This document shows, one piece after another, positions 8,713 to 20,600 of a DNA stretch of 64,000 bases. The notes under the pieces were generated by a model, which was not told the origin of the DNA, ran no database searches, and saw nothing but the letters and a program-made list of their open reading frames with translations. The position numbers and the translations under genes are program-made. Source of the stretch: Armillaria gallica (lineage: Eukaryota > Basidiomycota > Agaricomycetes > Agaricales > Physalacriaceae); assembly GCA_037576215.1 (NCBI GenBank), contig JBANDB010000003.1:4464001-4528000 (forward strand), written 5' to 3'. The stretch's first letter is position 1, and each line of letters begins with the position of its first letter.

Positions 8713-11429
8713 ATGGATACCCAAAACACCGATTTCACCCTCCAGCAGAACATCTATACTGATTCCCATCCTCCAATCATTGTCTCTCGACACAACGCAA
8801 ATGCCTTGAAAGCGGCAGAACTACACAGTTTCATGTCTTCAGTGGCCACCACCGGCCATCTGGGGATAGCACCTGTTTATGGCTCCAAATGCGCACTTTC
8901 CGTCGTCGCGTTTGCTTCTTCGACGCACGTCATAATCATTCACTTTCCAGGACAGAGGAAGGGAGGGAGGCATCGAGGTGCTTCGACAAAGCGTCCCGCC
9001 CTAGACTTGCTGGAACATGTTGTTCTACGCAGCCCTTATCCGAAATACGCGTTTCGCATGGACAACGTGGCTCTATCACTCCATTTTGACCTTAATTTGC
9101 CTATCGTCAATGGCATAGACCTATTGGATCTTCAGTCTAACCGACAATCCTTCGAATCTATTCTCGTTGCCTTGGGCGGCAAAAACTATCACAGACAGCT
9201 CCATCGTGACAATATCAAGGCTCTATTTCACCAGGAGGAAAGCAGTCAGACGCTTGAACAGCACACTGCTATGCAAGCATGGTCGGCATGCCGCGCTGCA
9301 ATGCTAGAGCACATGGCGAGCGCAAGCGACAGTCCGAAGATCTCTACGTTGAACTCTGATAAAGCAGTAAGGACTTCGTTTTTAATGTGATGAACCACGC
9401 TGAAATATATTGACATAGCGCTTAACGGTGCTGGCGAAGATTAATCGACACGCGCACCGTCTAAAGTATATGAAGCCTATCAGAATGCACAACGAAGTCG
9501 AAGCAGAGTTTAGCCATAAGAACGGCAAGGTGAATGTGTCTTCTGCCAGGTTCAAGAATCGGATTAGAAAGTCGGGCGCACAGGTGGGTAGCGCTTTGGT
9601 CTACACACATTCTTCTGTTGATCTCAGGCATGTAGACCATGGAGATCTCGTCCACTGGTGGGGGTCAACCAAAGACTACTCAGGGTCGCGTCATCAGAGT
9701 TCAAGGACGTGCTGCGACGATCACAATTCAGGGCCACTTGTCAACTCAGGCCCCCCTCAAAGTTACAACTATAGGTAGAGAAGAGCCGACTCAAGCTGAG
9801 CTTGGCAAGGCTACGATCATTCTCGCTACTCTAAAACAGTCATCTACCACCCTCGACCATCCATTCATGCAAGCGCTCTGGTTCCCACAGTCAGGAATAT
9901 CCTGGGCTACCACCGCATCTTTTACTCACAGAGTTCCCATCAACTTCCCGGGCATGTTGAACGACTCTCAGCGTCGCGCAGTCGATCTCATTCTTTCGAA
10001 CCGTGATGCCGATAGGGTGACCGTGATTCAAGGACCCCCAGGTACGGGGAAGACGACTGTCATATCAGCCGCAGTCACGAGTATAGTCACGTCTAGTGAC
10101 CGGGATCGGACACTATGGCTTGTAGCTCATTCTAACGTTGCCGTCAAGAACATTGCAGAAAAGCTAGCATCGATTGATTTCTTAGGGTTCAAGATTCTGG
10201 TCTCGAAAGATTTCCATTTCGACTGGTAAGTGACTCTTTTTTGGAATGTTGATTGAAACTCTCCACTCAGTCACGTTCCCGTAGGCATGAGCACTTGTAT
10301 ACTTTGATAGAGCGTAACCTTATCCGTTCGGATGATTTCGTCAACGATAGATTAGCTATGGCAAGGCAGCTCCTGGATTCGCGCATCATACTGTGTACCC
10401 TCAGTATGCTGTCCAACGACAGGTTGTCCGCTATTACTCGGATAGTGCCGGTACAAACAATCATCTTCGATGAAGCAAGCCAGATCGAAGTCGGTGACTA
10501 TTTGCCTGTGATACACCGATTTGCATCTTCGTTGCAGAAGATGGTCTTTATTGGAGATGACAAACAACGTGCGTGTAGTCTCTTTTCTGAACTTGCCATT
10601 ATCTCAGAACGTGTAGTGCCGCCCTATGGCCACCCTGACATTCCAGATTTGCAGAGTGTCTTTGAAAAGGAGCACCTTCATCGGAAAAGACACGTTCTTG
10701 ACATCCAGTGTGAGTAAATTCCTTGCTCACGTATGCCACGACTATGCCCACACGGCCTCGATCACAGACCGCATCCCTAAACCAATCGGGGATTTTATAT
10801 CCGAACATATCTATAAAAATCGCCTCCAAACGGTTCATGAGATATCGTCGAAGACTTGCTGCCGTTTTGTCAACGTATCTGGTGGACGCGAAAAGGAAAA
10901 AAGTAAAAGTTGGATTGTGAGTTTTTGCCTTAGCAATCGTTTTGACTCATTCACGTTTGAGTGCAGAACGAAAGGGAAATCCAAGCTGTGGTCAAGATCG
11001 CGAACATACTAGAGCGCCGCGGAAAATCGTTCAAGGTGATCACGCCATACGACGCGCAGAGGTCTGCCATCGAAAACGCGCTAAAGGACGCTAAGTTGTC
11101 TTGGGAGGATAAATGTTACAATGTCGATTCTTTCCAGGGTACGTCGTGCTGCTATTAGTCCCAAACGAAGCTCAGATTTCGCAGGAAATGAGGACGACTA
11201 TATTATTGTCTCTATCGTACGATCTAAGAAGCTCGGTTTTCTCGTAAATGAACGCCGTGTTAATGTTATGCTGACACGATGCAAGAAGGGAATGATCATA
11301 TGCTCTAGCCGCGCTTTCTTGAATGGGATTGGCTCTGAGTCTTTGATCGGGGGATTAGCAGCCCGAATGGGCAAGAAATGTTGGGTTGAATACCAGCAAG
11401 TGCTGAATGATGGATTTCCTGCAATTTAG
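8713..11429 (+). CDS. UPF1-like SF1 helicase with exonuclease-like N-terminal region, copy B
   Basis: Eight exons (8713-9366, 9419-9583, 9636-10225, 10285-10568, 10617-10709, 10768-10916, 10967-11138, 11185-11429) join to 783 codons with every phase matching. Residues about 1-218 resemble a degenerate DEDD 3'-5' exonuclease fold (KYAFRMDNVALSLHFDLNLP and AWSACRAAMLEHM), but the catalytic DxE of motif I is not seen. A short beta-rich segment (GRVIRVQGRAATITI) precedes GPPGTGKT (motif I), DEASQ (II), GDDKQLPP (III), LDIQYR (IV), VDSFQGNEDDYIIVS and VNVMLTRCKKG (V-VI), the UPF1/NAM7 arrangement. The start ATG is the first in frame and matches copy C. UPF1-like enzymes unwind RNA or RNA-DNA hybrids with 5'-3' polarity; the role of this branch is unknown to me. 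Confidence 0.87.
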
Positions 11430-11552
11430 AGCAATTAGAGTATATTCGCATTACCCATAATCTTCCTACTATACCTTCTGAAATACTTAACAACCTTCAT
11501 ACTGGAAAGTCCCAAAGGTAGCATATGTAACTGTCATCGCCGCAAATAGATT

Positions 11553-12177
11553 CTATACAATTTCTATCTTCATGTCAACCTCCTTCAGGATATTTATCCG
11601 ATACATCATTGTTTGCTCTTCCTCTGCGTCACTAGAACCGTCGGAATCAGACAAGGACTGATTGAATCTCAAGAAGACTGTATGGAGCCTGACGACACCA
11701 CTGGGAACCGTGCATCTCGACTCAATCATGTCAAAAAGGCGCTCGGGGCGTGATCGTGTACGAGGTTGTAGATGTGAGAATAGCAATTCGAGATGGAGAA
11801 TTTCCATCTTTGGAAGAAGTATCGACTGGTTGGAAGATATAGTCAATGGGGGAAAGAAATCGTCGTTCCAGACTAAATTACGAAGTGTCAGGCTAACGAT
11901 GTTAGGCAACACTTGGAACACGGATATAATTTCGGATGCTCGAATGGCTGTGTCTTGCCTGTTCCACTCGCATAGAGTGAAATGGATGAGATTGCTTGAA
12001 GACCGGGCTATGAAATCTCCGATGGCCTGGTACATCCGACATCCACTTCACCTCCAGCGCTTCTAGCTGTGATGCACGAAGGTGATTCAACAAACTGTAG
12101 TCACACAGTGAGAGACTGCAAAGGTGCTCGTGTACCACCATGCTAGTTGGTAAAACGGGGGCAAAGCGGGACAGTAG
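11553..12177 (-). pseudogene. F-box protein remnant B (C-terminal part only)
   Basis: This is colinear with the 3' part of the complete F-box gene in unit C and ends at 12177, the position equivalent to the break in remnant A. A deletion of about 14 nt near 12037, not shared with A or C, breaks the frame; the last 160 codons remain open. Since the disabling deletions in A and B are at different sites, the two remnants decayed independently after sharing one truncation event. Confidence 0.85.
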
Positions 12178-12239
12178 TAATCAGCTTTGAAATTGTATAA
12201 GTGATCCGGAGAACGTACGTGCTAAATCGCAACTTTCTG

Positions 12240-12603
12240 TCATCGTTTGCCTTCCGTCTTGTCGAGTAAATCCTTTGCCTCGTTAATTTTACTGGCAAGA
12301 TAAGGAGAGCCACCTCTGTCGGGATGGTTGGCGAGCATTATATGACGGTGAGCGTCTTTTACTCTATTACGTAGCAATGGTCCATCCCTAGAGCAACAGT
12401 TGTGAGTCCAAGGGGATGAAACAGAGTATTACTGCAACGCACTTTAGTCCAAGGATGGCGATGGCCTCTTTTCTATCCATCTTGGCTTTAAACCCTCCTT
12501 TGACCCATTGCTCTGCTGCTCCTTGTCCAGCCCTCCGCAGTAGCTGGCGACCAACGAGAGCGGCGGTGATAGCACCGACACCAAACGCGAGAGGAGTGGC
12601 CAT
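12240..12603 (-). CDS. PAM18: PAM18/TIM14 J-domain co-chaperone, copy B
   Basis: This is the second full copy of PAM18, with the same ATG context, intron position (12388-12442) and HPD-containing J domain as the copy at 2011-2374. Only a handful of substitutions separate the two, and the visible exonic ones look mostly silent. The protein is about 102 aa. The 5' flank is conserved up to the unit boundary at 12688, so both copies probably keep their promoter. Which is the original cannot be decided here. Confidence 0.92.
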
Positions 12604-12919
12604 TGTGAATGGTCGTTGATGGTCAAGGTCGTAAAATGGAAATCCCGGCAAAAAAGTGCGTCGATCACGTGCACCGACGATCTGCCCCGATGTAAGTTTA
12701 AGGACAAAGGCGATCCATGCAAGACTCCGCTATAAGAAAGGATGCAAGTTAATTACGGCGATATTGGACTGGGATAAGCGCTGGTCTATGACTCACAAAG
12801 GCGCCGCTTGATGGCGTTGCCGGATGGCGCCTAATGTCTGATGATTGGTCAACAACACCCTGCGCAGTGACTCGGACACACGCTTGCCTCCCTTCCCCTT
12901 GCTTCCCATACCCTCCAGC

Positions 12920-15619
12920 ATGGATACCCAACGCCCTGATTTCTCTCTAGAACAGAACATCTATACTGCTTCTCACCCTCCAATTGATGTCTCTCACTGC
13001 AATGTAAATGCCTTGAGAGCAGCGACACTACGCGAATTCATGACTTCGGTGGCCACCACCGGCCACCTGGGGATGGCTCCTGTCTATGGCCCCAAATGCG
13101 CACTTACCACCGTCGCTTTTGCATCTTCGACCCGCGTTATGATCATCGACTTTCCAGGACGGAGGAAGAGTTCAAAGCGCCCCGCCCTAGACTTGCTAGA
13201 TTATCTTGTTCTTCGCAGCCCTTATCCAAAATACGCATTTCGCATGGACAACGTGGCTCTATCACTCCATTTTGACCTTAATTTGCCTATCGTCAATGGC
13301 GTAGACCTATTGGCTCTTCAGCCTAGTAACCGACAATCCTTCCAGTCTATTCTCGTCGCCTTGGGCGGCAGAAACCATCACAAACAGCTCCATCGTGACA
13401 ATATCAAGGCTCTATTTAACCAGGAGGAAAGCAGTCAGACGCTTAAACAGCACACTGCTATGCAAGCATGGTCGGCATGCCGCGCTGCAATGCTAGAGCA
13501 CATGGCGAGCGCAAGCGACAGTCCGAAGATCTCTACGTTGAACTCTGATAAAGCAGTAAGGACTTCGTTTTTAATGTGATGAACCACGCTGAAATATATT
13601 GACATAGCGCTTAACGGTGCTGGCGAAGATTAATCGACACGCGCACCGTCTAAAGTATATGAAGCCTATCAGAATGCACAACGAAGTCGAAGCAGAGTTT
13701 AGCCATAAGAACGGCAAGGTGAATGTGTCTTCTGCCAGGTTCAAGAATCGGATTAGAAAGTCGGGCGCACAGGTGGGTAGCGCTTTGGTCTACACACATT
13801 CTTCTGTTGATCTCAGGCATGTAGACCATGGAGATCTCATCCACTGGTGGGGGTCAACCAAAGACTACTCAGGGTCGCGTCATCAGAGTTGAAGGACGTG
13901 CTGCGACAATCACAATTCAGGGCCACTTGTCAACTCAGGCCCCCCTCAAAGTTACAACTATAGGTAGAGAAGAGCCGACTCAAGCTGAGCGGGCCAAAAC
14001 TATGATCATTCTCGCTGCTCTACAACGTTCATCTACCATCCTCGACCACCCGTTCATTCAAGCGCTCTGGTTCCCACAGTCAGGAGTATCCTGGGCTACC
14101 ACCGCATCTTTCACTCGCCAAGTTGCCATTAACTTCCCGGGCGAATTGAACGATTCTCAGCGTCGCGCAGTCGATCTCATTCTTTCGAACCGTGATGCCG
14201 ATAGGGTGACCGTGATTCAAGGACCCCCAGGTACGGGGAAGACGACTGTCATATCAGCCGCAGTCACGAGTATAGTCGCGTCTAGTGACCGGGATCGGAC
14301 ACTATGGCTTGTAGCTCATTCTAACGTTGCCGTCAAGAACATTGCAGAAAAGTTAGCGTCGATTGGTTTTTTAGATTTCAAGATTCTGGTCTCGAAAGAT
14401 TTCCATTACGACTGGTAAGTGACTCTTTTCTTGGATGTTGAAACTCTTCACTCAGCCACGTTCCCGTAGGCACGAGCACTTGTATACTTTGATAGAGCGT
14501 AACCTTGTCCGTTCGGATGATTTCGTCGACGATAGATTAGCTATGGCAAGGCAGCTCCTGGATTCGCGCATCATATTGTGTACTCTCAGTATGTTGTCCC
14601 ACGAGAGGATGTCCACTATCGCTCGGATAGTGCCGGTCCAAACAATCATCTTCGATGAAGCAAGCCAGATCGAAGTCGGTGACTATTTGCCTGTGATACA
14701 CCGATTTGCATCTTCGTTGCAGAAGATGGTCTTTATTGGAGATGATAAACAACGTGCGTTTATAGTCGTTTTTCTGAACTTGCCGTTATCTCAGAGCTTG
14801 TAGTGCCGCCCTATGGCCACCCTGACATTCCAGATTTGCAGAGTGTCTTTGAAAAGGAGCACCTTCATCGGAAAATACACGTTCTTGACACCCAGTGTGA
14901 GTGAATTCCTTGCTCACGTATGTCACGATTATGCCCACACGGCCCCGGTCACAGACCGCATCCCTAAACCAATCGGGGATTTTATATCCGAACATATCTA
15001 TAAAAATCGCCTCCAAACGGTTCATGAGATATCATCGAAGACTTGCTGCCGTTTTGTCAACGTATCGGGTGGATGCGAAAAGGAAAAAAGTAAAAGTTGG
15101 ATTGTGAGTTTTTGCCTTAGCAATCGTTTTGACTCATTCACGTTTGAGTGCAGAACGAAAGGGAAATTCAAGCTGTGGTCAAGATCGCGAACATACTAGA
15201 GCGCCGCGGAAAATCGTTCAAGGTGATCACGCCATACGACGCGCAGAGGTCTGCCATCGAAAACGCGCTAAAGGACGCTAATTTGTCTTGGAAAGATAAA
15301 TGTTACAATGTCGATTCTTTCCAGGGTACGTCGTGCTGCTATTAGTCCCAAACGAAGCTCAGATTTCGCAGGAAACGAGGACGACTATATTATTGTCTCT
15401 ATCGTACGATCTAAGAAGCTCGGTTTTCTCGTAAATGAACGCCGTGTTAATGTTATGCTGACACGATGCAAGAAGGGAATGATCATATGCTCTAGCCGCG
15501 CTTTCTTGAATGGGATTGGCTCTGAGTCTTTGATCGGGGGATTAGCAGCCCGAATGGGCAAGAAATGTTGGGTTGAATACCAGCAAGAAGTGCTGAATGA
15601 TAGATTTCCTGCGATTTAG
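12920..15619 (+). CDS. UPF1-like SF1 helicase with exonuclease-like N-terminal region, copy C
   Basis: Exons are 12920-13555, 13608-13772, 13825-14414, 14470-14753, 14804-14896, 14955-15103, 15154-15325 and 15372-15619, giving 778 codons in frame. Domain order is the same as in copy B: exonuclease-like region (residues about 60-210; strand ALTTVAFASSTRVMIIDF, helix RMDNVALSLHFD), then Walker A GPPGTGKT near residue 400, DEASQ, GDDKQLPP and a C-terminal RecA-like domain. From about 13400 to 13980, introns included, it is almost identical to copy B, while flanking exon parts differ more, so the two have exchanged sequence recently. It is followed tail-to-tail by the complete F-box gene. Confidence 0.87.
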
Positions 15620-15728
15620 ACCAATTAGAGTATATTCCCGTTTGAAATTTTTCTGATATTCCTTCGCGGTTTTCATACTGAAAAACTCCATATATAACAT
15701 ATGTAACAGTTACCACCACAGATAGAGT

Positions 15729-17183
15729 CTATACGATTTCCATCTTCATGCCAGTCTCCTTCAGGATGTTTATGCGATAGATCATTGTCTGCTCTTCTTC
15801 TGAGTCTTTAGACCCGTCGGAATTAAACAGGGACTGATTTAGTCTTAAGAAAACTGTATGGAGCCTGACGACACCACTGGGAACCGTGCATCTCGACTCA
15901 ATCATGTCAAAAAGGCGCTCGGGGCGTGATCGTGTACGAGGTTGTAGATGTGAGAATAGCAATTCGAGATGGAGAATTTCCATCTTTGGAAGAAGTATCG
16001 ACTGGTTGGAAGATATAGTCAATGGGGGAAAGAAATCGTCGTTCCAGACTAGATTGCGAAGTGTCAGGCTAACGATGTTAGGCAACACTTGGAACACGGA
16101 TATAATTTCGGATGCTCGAATGGCTGTGTCTTGCTTGTTCCACTCGCATAGAGTGAAATGGGTGAGATTGCTTGAAGACCGAGCTATGAAATCTCCGATG
16201 GCCTGGTACATCGGGTATATCTCTTGCGACATCCACTTCACCTCCAGCGCTTCTAGCTGTGATGCATGAAGGTGATTCAACAGTCTGTAATCGCAAAGTG
16301 AGAGACTGCGAAGGTGCTTGTGCACCACCATGCTAGTTGGTAAAACGGGGGCAAAGCGGGATAGTAGCCGACATTCAACGAGGTTGGGTGCTTGATTCAG
16401 ATACTCTATACAATCATAGATCCCCGCATCATCCACGGAGTAGGCATTGAGTTGATTCCAGGGTATTTGGAAGATGGGAACAGTTCTCCAAAACTCCTGA
16501 CTTGATATATGGAAGGAACGGAGTAGAGGTGCGTCAAGGAAAATATCCGTCACGTTCCCTGCGATGTTCTCGGGACTTGATACGACGAGTTTCACTTCCG
16601 TGAGTAGAGGAAGATGACCCCGAATGTCTCGAAAATGGGCCAATGTGCTGCCACTAGTATATAGATGTATAGCGTGCCACCGGCGAGAATGGGCAATCAA
16701 CGCTTGGACAAGGTGATGGCGGCCATGAGGAGGCCGGGATGTGAGTTTTACATGAAAATGCAAACCACGCTGCCCGGAACGTTTCAGCCATGTCTGTAGG
16801 AGCTCGCTTCCATACTGTTGGTCGGAAGATAGGTACAAACGTGTCCAGAGCGGTTGCAAAAAAAGCGCGGTCTCCCTCCAGCTGCGACATACGTGGCTCA
16901 GCCGCAATGGCGCAATATTTGCGGCCGAGGAACAGGACTGGCCATTGGGAGATATAGCGGTGGCTTCAGCGACGGCGAACATGATCTCAGCGATGAGTTC
17001 CGCGGGGATTTTCCTAATGGGAGCGAGGGCTATTTTGTGCCTCTTGATACGCGACTTCAAGAGAGTCCTTTGGTCATGAAGAGTATCAAGAACTGCTTGG
17101 AGAACCTCTATTTTCCTCTCGACCATGTCCAATTGGCATTGGGTCTCGAGGAGAATGGTTCGCATCTGCTGCTCTTCGTGCAT
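15729..17183 (-). CDS. F-box protein with leucine-rich C-terminal region (complete copy)
   Basis: This is an intronless 484-codon gene. Residues about 1-50 form a coiled coil (heptads in LDMVERKIEVLQAVLDTLHD). An F-box-like segment follows (LAPIRKIPAELIAEIMFAVA, then LRLSHVCRSWRETALFLQPLW). The rest is an irregular leucine-rich region. This layout is typical of the large, fast-evolving F-box families of Agaricomycetes, which are predicted SCF ubiquitin-ligase adaptors; the target is unknown. The 3' part was copied into units A and B as the broken remnants described there. Confidence 0.88.
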   Translation of the reverse strand: MHEEQQMRTILLETQCQLDMVERKIEVLQAVLDTLHDQRTLLKSRIKRHKIALAPIRKIPAELIAEIMFAVAEATAISPNGQSCSSAANIAPLRLSHVCRSWRETALFLQPLWTRLYLSSDQQYGSELLQTWLKRSGQRGLHFHVKLTSRPPHGRHHLVQALIAHSRRWHAIHLYTSGSTLAHFRDIRGHLPLLTEVKLVVSSPENIAGNVTDIFLDAPLLRSFHISSQEFWRTVPIFQIPWNQLNAYSVDDAGIYDCIEYLNQAPNLVECRLLSRFAPVLPTSMVVHKHLRSLSLCDYRLLNHLHASQLEALEVKWMSQEIYPMYQAIGDFIARSSSNLTHFTLCEWNKQDTAIRASEIISVFQVLPNIVSLTLRNLVWNDDFFPPLTISSNQSILLPKMEILHLELLFSHLQPRTRSRPERLFDMIESRCTVPSGVVRLHTVFLRLNQSLFNSDGSKDSEEEQTMIYRINILKETGMKMEIV

Positions 17184-17628
17184 AAAATGACAATCGTTGC
17201 TGCGTAGAAGTGATTCTACGACGTTCCCTTGCAGCCTATAAGGGCAATGCTGTTAGAAAAGCAGATAAACAGGAAAAACAAGCTACCTACATGGCGAGAA
17301 GGTTCCAAATTCAGGAAAAGGTTTGAAAAGGTTTAGTCGTAGCGGTTGCTGCTTGGTGGCTGTTTGCAAAGAGCGCTTACTCCTTTCGCCGTACTCGGGG
17401 ATGATACAGGATTGAATTCCATTACGTCTTTTGGAAGAGCAGTGCTCGAGATTGTGATCCTGAAGGGAGAAAGGCGACGATTGCACCGGGCAGATCGGAC
17501 CGCGTGCATGCCATTTCCCCGAAAAGGTCAATTGACTCTTGAATTGACTACCATCTGAGTCTCGCAACATTTTTTGGTCTGTGCTCTATGCGATCGCTGC
17601 GGACAATTATAAGAACTTTTACCTCGAA
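17184..17628. other. divergent intergenic region between the F-box gene and RAD2
   Basis: These 445 bp should contain both promoters. I see no additional gene, RNA or repeat. Short reading frames on both strands here have no start context or recognisable content. Confidence 0.6.
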
Positions 17629-20600
17629 ATGGGTGTAAAGTCCCTGTGGAACCTTTTAACGCCTGTTGGACGGCCAGTCATGTATGTAGTCCATCTAATG
17701 TTCAATTCGGCCGTTCTGAATAATATACAGGTTAGAGACAATGGAGGGCAAGACGATGGCCATTGATTCAAGTATATGGATCTACCAGTTCCAGGCCACT
17801 ATGCGAGCCAAGGACGGACGCGCTTTGACGAATGCCCATGTCCTTGGTTTTCTTCGTCGAATATGCAAGCTTCTCTTCTACGGCATGAAACCCGTTTTCG
17901 TATTTGATGGAGGCGCGCCCGCGTTGAAGAAAACAACTCTTGTGAGCAGAAGAAATTGCAAAATTCGGGATGGATGTTACATTGTTTTAGACTGAACGCA
18001 GGAAGAAGAAGAGTGGTGCTGCCGCAAGTCACGCCAAATTGGCTGAAAAGATTTTGGCTGCGCAGATGAGGAGAGAAGCTCTCAATCATGTCAAAGGAGC
18101 ACGGTATGCTGGTACATTTTCATTCTGTGTTGATTGGACTGACTTGTCAACCAGATCCTCCAAAGGAAAGGCTCCTGAAGGTCCGGTAGTGCTGGATGAG
18201 AATACCGTGTATCTCGAAGATATTGATCCGTCTATGCCCAAGTCCTCTCCTAGAAAAGACTCAGCACCTGCTTCTGCTCAAACCTCACCAACGAAGAAGA
18301 AGGTCTACGATCATGATCCTTACAAGCTCCCGGAAGTGGACCTGGAAGAACGAGTAGCCAAGGCTACGCGTTCGGTGGAACCAGATCCCCGCCTGGCCAC
18401 TGAAGAAGAGCTGCGCGCCTTCATTGAGGATATGCGGCCCGAAGATTTCGATGTCACTTCCCCCGCCTTTCGTGAGCTTCCTACGGAAGTGCAATACGAG
18501 ATCGTTGGCGACTTACGGCTCAAGTCTCGACAAACTTCTTATTCACGACTACAGCAGATGTTAAGGAGTGCCTCTACACCTTTGGACTTTTCTAAGCAGC
18601 AAATCAAGAATTTGCAGCAAAGGAACACTCTGACTCAGCAACTCCTTACGACGACAGACAGCATAGGAAAGGCCCATATTTCCATACCCGTCCGCATTGC
18701 TAGTGAACGAAATAAGGAATACATGCTCATCAAGAATGAAGGGGAAGGACGCGGCTGGATTCTTGGCATCCGGGACGATGGAACCAAACAGAAGCCGATC
18801 GTTCTTGACCATGCGCATGACGAGGATGATGACGAAGACGACATGGAAGAGGTTCCTATGTAAGTCTGTGCTCCTTGAGATACTCTTCCTTCCTGATTTT
18901 GTAGACCAGGAAATACCCAAGCCGACCCTGATCTGAGAGCCTTCCAGCGGGAAATGGCTTTGAGTGCCATAGCCGGCCGCCACTCTCAGGCATCTTCAGC
19001 GAAAAGCAACCCGCCGATAAAGTCCCGCCAGGCCCCTCTATTCCAGCAAGGCGACGATTCTGACATCGATGGCGCTTCAGAAGATGAACAGATGGCATTG
19101 GCAATCCAACGGTCCCTTGCTGATAGATATGCAGCATCCGGCTCGCCACCTCCTTACTTCTCCGCGGCGCAAGATTTGTATGCATTTGAGGACGACATAG
19201 ATGATAACCGCTTCGCGTCTACATCTAAAGTGGAATATCGACCGCATTCGATGCCGGCCGTCACGGTAACTCCGGAAAGCATTCCGTCGTATTCTACATC
19301 CCATCTCAGCTCTGCGCCCGTGACCAAAGCAGCGACACCCACCCCTGGTGTCGAAGAGCCATCAGCCTTTGGGACGCCTGTGCTGCTCGTGTCCGGCGCG
19401 CAATCTCTTCAATCTGGACCTCAAATTTCGCCTACAATAACAGCGCCCTCAACTCATCCGCCCTTGCCTTCTACGCCCTCAGAAATAAGGGACACGGAGA
19501 TAGTGGGCGATGCAACAAGAGATCGCTTCGGTATCGTGGAGCATGCTGATCCTCTCCTACGTTCACCCTCTCCTTCGCAACTATCAACGGGGATTCCTGT
19601 CGTTACCCAGTCGATGAACGAAGATGAATCAGATATGGAAGAGGTTACAGCCTTTGAGTACCCAACGCAGCCGGACTCGCCTCAATCTCAAATTGAGCCG
19701 CTTTTTGTTCCTGATACGGCCGAAGATCTTGTTTCCGAAGACAGCGAGGATCATACCGTCAACGAACACTTTGAGTATGTCGATCCAGAACCGGACCCTT
19801 CAACCCTCACATCTTGCAACACTTTCGCTCTGGAGACGTTCGAACCGCTTTCGGACGCGTCTCGTTCATCTTCACCCGACATTGCAAATAAGTCTCGTCC
19901 ATCTTCGCCCATCGATAACTGGGATGCCGCCCAAGAGATGGACCCTGATGCGGAAGAGGGCGAATTTGCTCGGTTCGTCTCGCAAGTCAAAGGCAGGGAC
20001 ATCAACGATGTCCGCCGTGAAATTGACAACGAAATAAAGGCCTTGGATCAGCAACGCAAAGCCGCCATGCGAGACTCAGAAGACGTGAATCAGCAGATGG
20101 TCAACCAAATTATGGTATGTACAGCTTCCGTTACTTTCCAAAAAGAAAGAACAAATGAAAAAAATGAGAGTAGATGATGTTGCGTCTGTTCGGCATTCCA
20201 TATATTACCGCCCCAATGGAAGCGGAAGCTCAGTGTGCGGAGCTTGTCACGTTGGGGTTGGTAGACGGTATTATTACGGACGACTCGGATGTGTTCTTGT
20301 TCGGCGGTCAGCGCGTTTTCAAGAACATGTTCAATCAGTCTAAGACGGTCGAATGTTTTCTAACCAGCGATCTTACCCGAGAACTTGGTCTCGATCGGAG
20401 CACCCTCGTAAGGCTAGCATATCTTTTGGGAAGTGATTATGTGGACGGTCTTCCTGGTGTTGGCCCTGTTGTCGCCATGGAACTCTTGGAAGAATTCCCG
20501 GGAGATGGCGGGCTTCATAAATTCAAAGAGTGGTGGCTGAAAGTGCAAACTGGCAAAGATAGGGAGGAAGATAATATATCCACCTTTCGCAAGCGATTCG

